Assembly: GCA_021794855.1 (NCBI GenBank)
Contig: JAJYPZ010000075.1
Location: forward strand, 1-6,408
Direction: 5' to 3'
DNA length: 6,408 nt
Source: Pseudomonadota bacterium
Lineage (GTDB): Bacteria > Pseudomonadota > Gammaproteobacteria > Burkholderiales > Sulfuriferulaceae
Both the position numbers and the translations under genes were made by a program. The first letter of the stretch is position 1, and the number at the start of each line of letters is the position of its first letter. Below the pieces are notes generated by a model. It saw only the letters and a program-made list of their open reading frames with translations. It ran no database searches and was not told the origin of the DNA. Of this stretch, positions 6,220-6,408 are shown piece after piece.

Positions 6220-6408
6220 ATCGCTCGGGCAAGCATATCGTTGCCGCCGCCGGACAAACCCAGCGGGGATATTCACGCGAGGTATCGATGCATCCCCCTT
6301 TCGCATAAACGCCCTGTTCGTCTCTAAAGCGCAACATGATTTCCAGTATACGTTCGACTTCCCCGGGAGTTTTCAAAGTTTGCTCAATGCGTGCTTCGAC
6401 TGCGGACT
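6218..6408 (-). CDS. Unrecognised protein, C-terminal 62 codons (cut by window edge)
   Basis: One minus frame is open from the right edge (first full codon at 6406) to a TAG at 6218-6220, while the other two frames stop within twelve codons of the edge. The visible part begins SAVEARIEQTLKTPGEVERI, continues LEIMLRFRDEQGVYAKGGCI, and ends VCPAAATICLPER. The first half is charged and looks like an amphipathic helix; the second half carries three cysteines. I do not recognise a family. The same DNA also holds a 52-codon plus-strand frame, so the coding assignment rests mainly on orientation and on the protein-like N-terminal half. It would lie upstream of yebC on the same strand, separated by 97 bp. 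An internal ATG at 6334 could start a 38-residue product, but an upstream continuation is likelier. Confidence 0.45.
   Translation of the reverse strand, partial: SAVEARIEQTLKTPGEVERILEIMLRFRDEQGVYAKGGCIDTSREYPRWVCPAAATICLPER

Noticed and set aside
6150..6308. Plus-strand frame of 52 codons starting METKHW and ending HPPFA, divergent from yebC
   Set aside because: Its start has no clear ribosome binding site and overlaps the putative yebC promoter element. The protein looks unlike any family, and it is antisense to a longer minus-strand frame.
5704..6327. Plus-strand frame of 207 codons opposite yebC
   Set aside because: It is antisense to the well-conserved YebC coding sequence and shows no family motif.

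Overview
The window is a compact run of housekeeping genes, all on the minus strand. It reads like a gammaproteobacterial chromosome: RecA, PncC and NusB are close to their E. coli counterparts, and nusB-thiL-pgpA and pncC-recA are both familiar gammaproteobacterial neighbourhoods. GC content looks moderate, in the mid-50s percent by eye. A methanotroph-like (Methylococcales) source fits the ribE-ribBA-ribH-nusB-thiL-pgpA-pncC-recA order as I remember it, but that is a guess. There are no RNA genes, insertion sequences, CRISPR arrays or prophage genes.

Layout in transcription order, from the right edge to the left. At the right edge is the 3' end of an unrecognised minus-strand gene (6218-6408). 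A gap of about 100 bp with small inverted repeats and a putative promoter element leads to yebC (5389-6120). A 145 bp non-coding gap follows, then a tightly packed block: ribE (4641-5243), ribB with a degenerate RibA domain (3549-4640), ribH (3035-3502), nusB (2676-3038, interrupted), thiL (1627-2586), pgpA (1158-1646) and pncC/cinA (667-1161). Junctions are typically ATGA overlaps or zero-gap stop/start pairs, so ribE to pncC is probably one operon. A 75 bp leader precedes recA, which runs off the left edge after 197 codons.

Functionally the block combines riboflavin synthesis (RibB, RibH, RibE), thiamine diphosphate formation (ThiL), phosphatidylglycerol synthesis (PgpA), NMN salvage (PncC), rRNA antitermination (NusB) and DNA repair (RecA). 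ribD and a functional ribA are absent here, so they must lie elsewhere.

The clearest anomaly is in nusB. A TAA replaces the aromatic codon in the conserved C-terminal HK-(Y/F)-VNGVLDK motif, and the frame then continues with 22 NusB-like codons to a TAG located 20 bp before thiL. Second in interest is a near-identical 16 bp element (14 of 16, including an 11 bp exact match) in the leaders of both recA and yebC. I saw no sign of a novel multi-gene system; the rest is ordinary.
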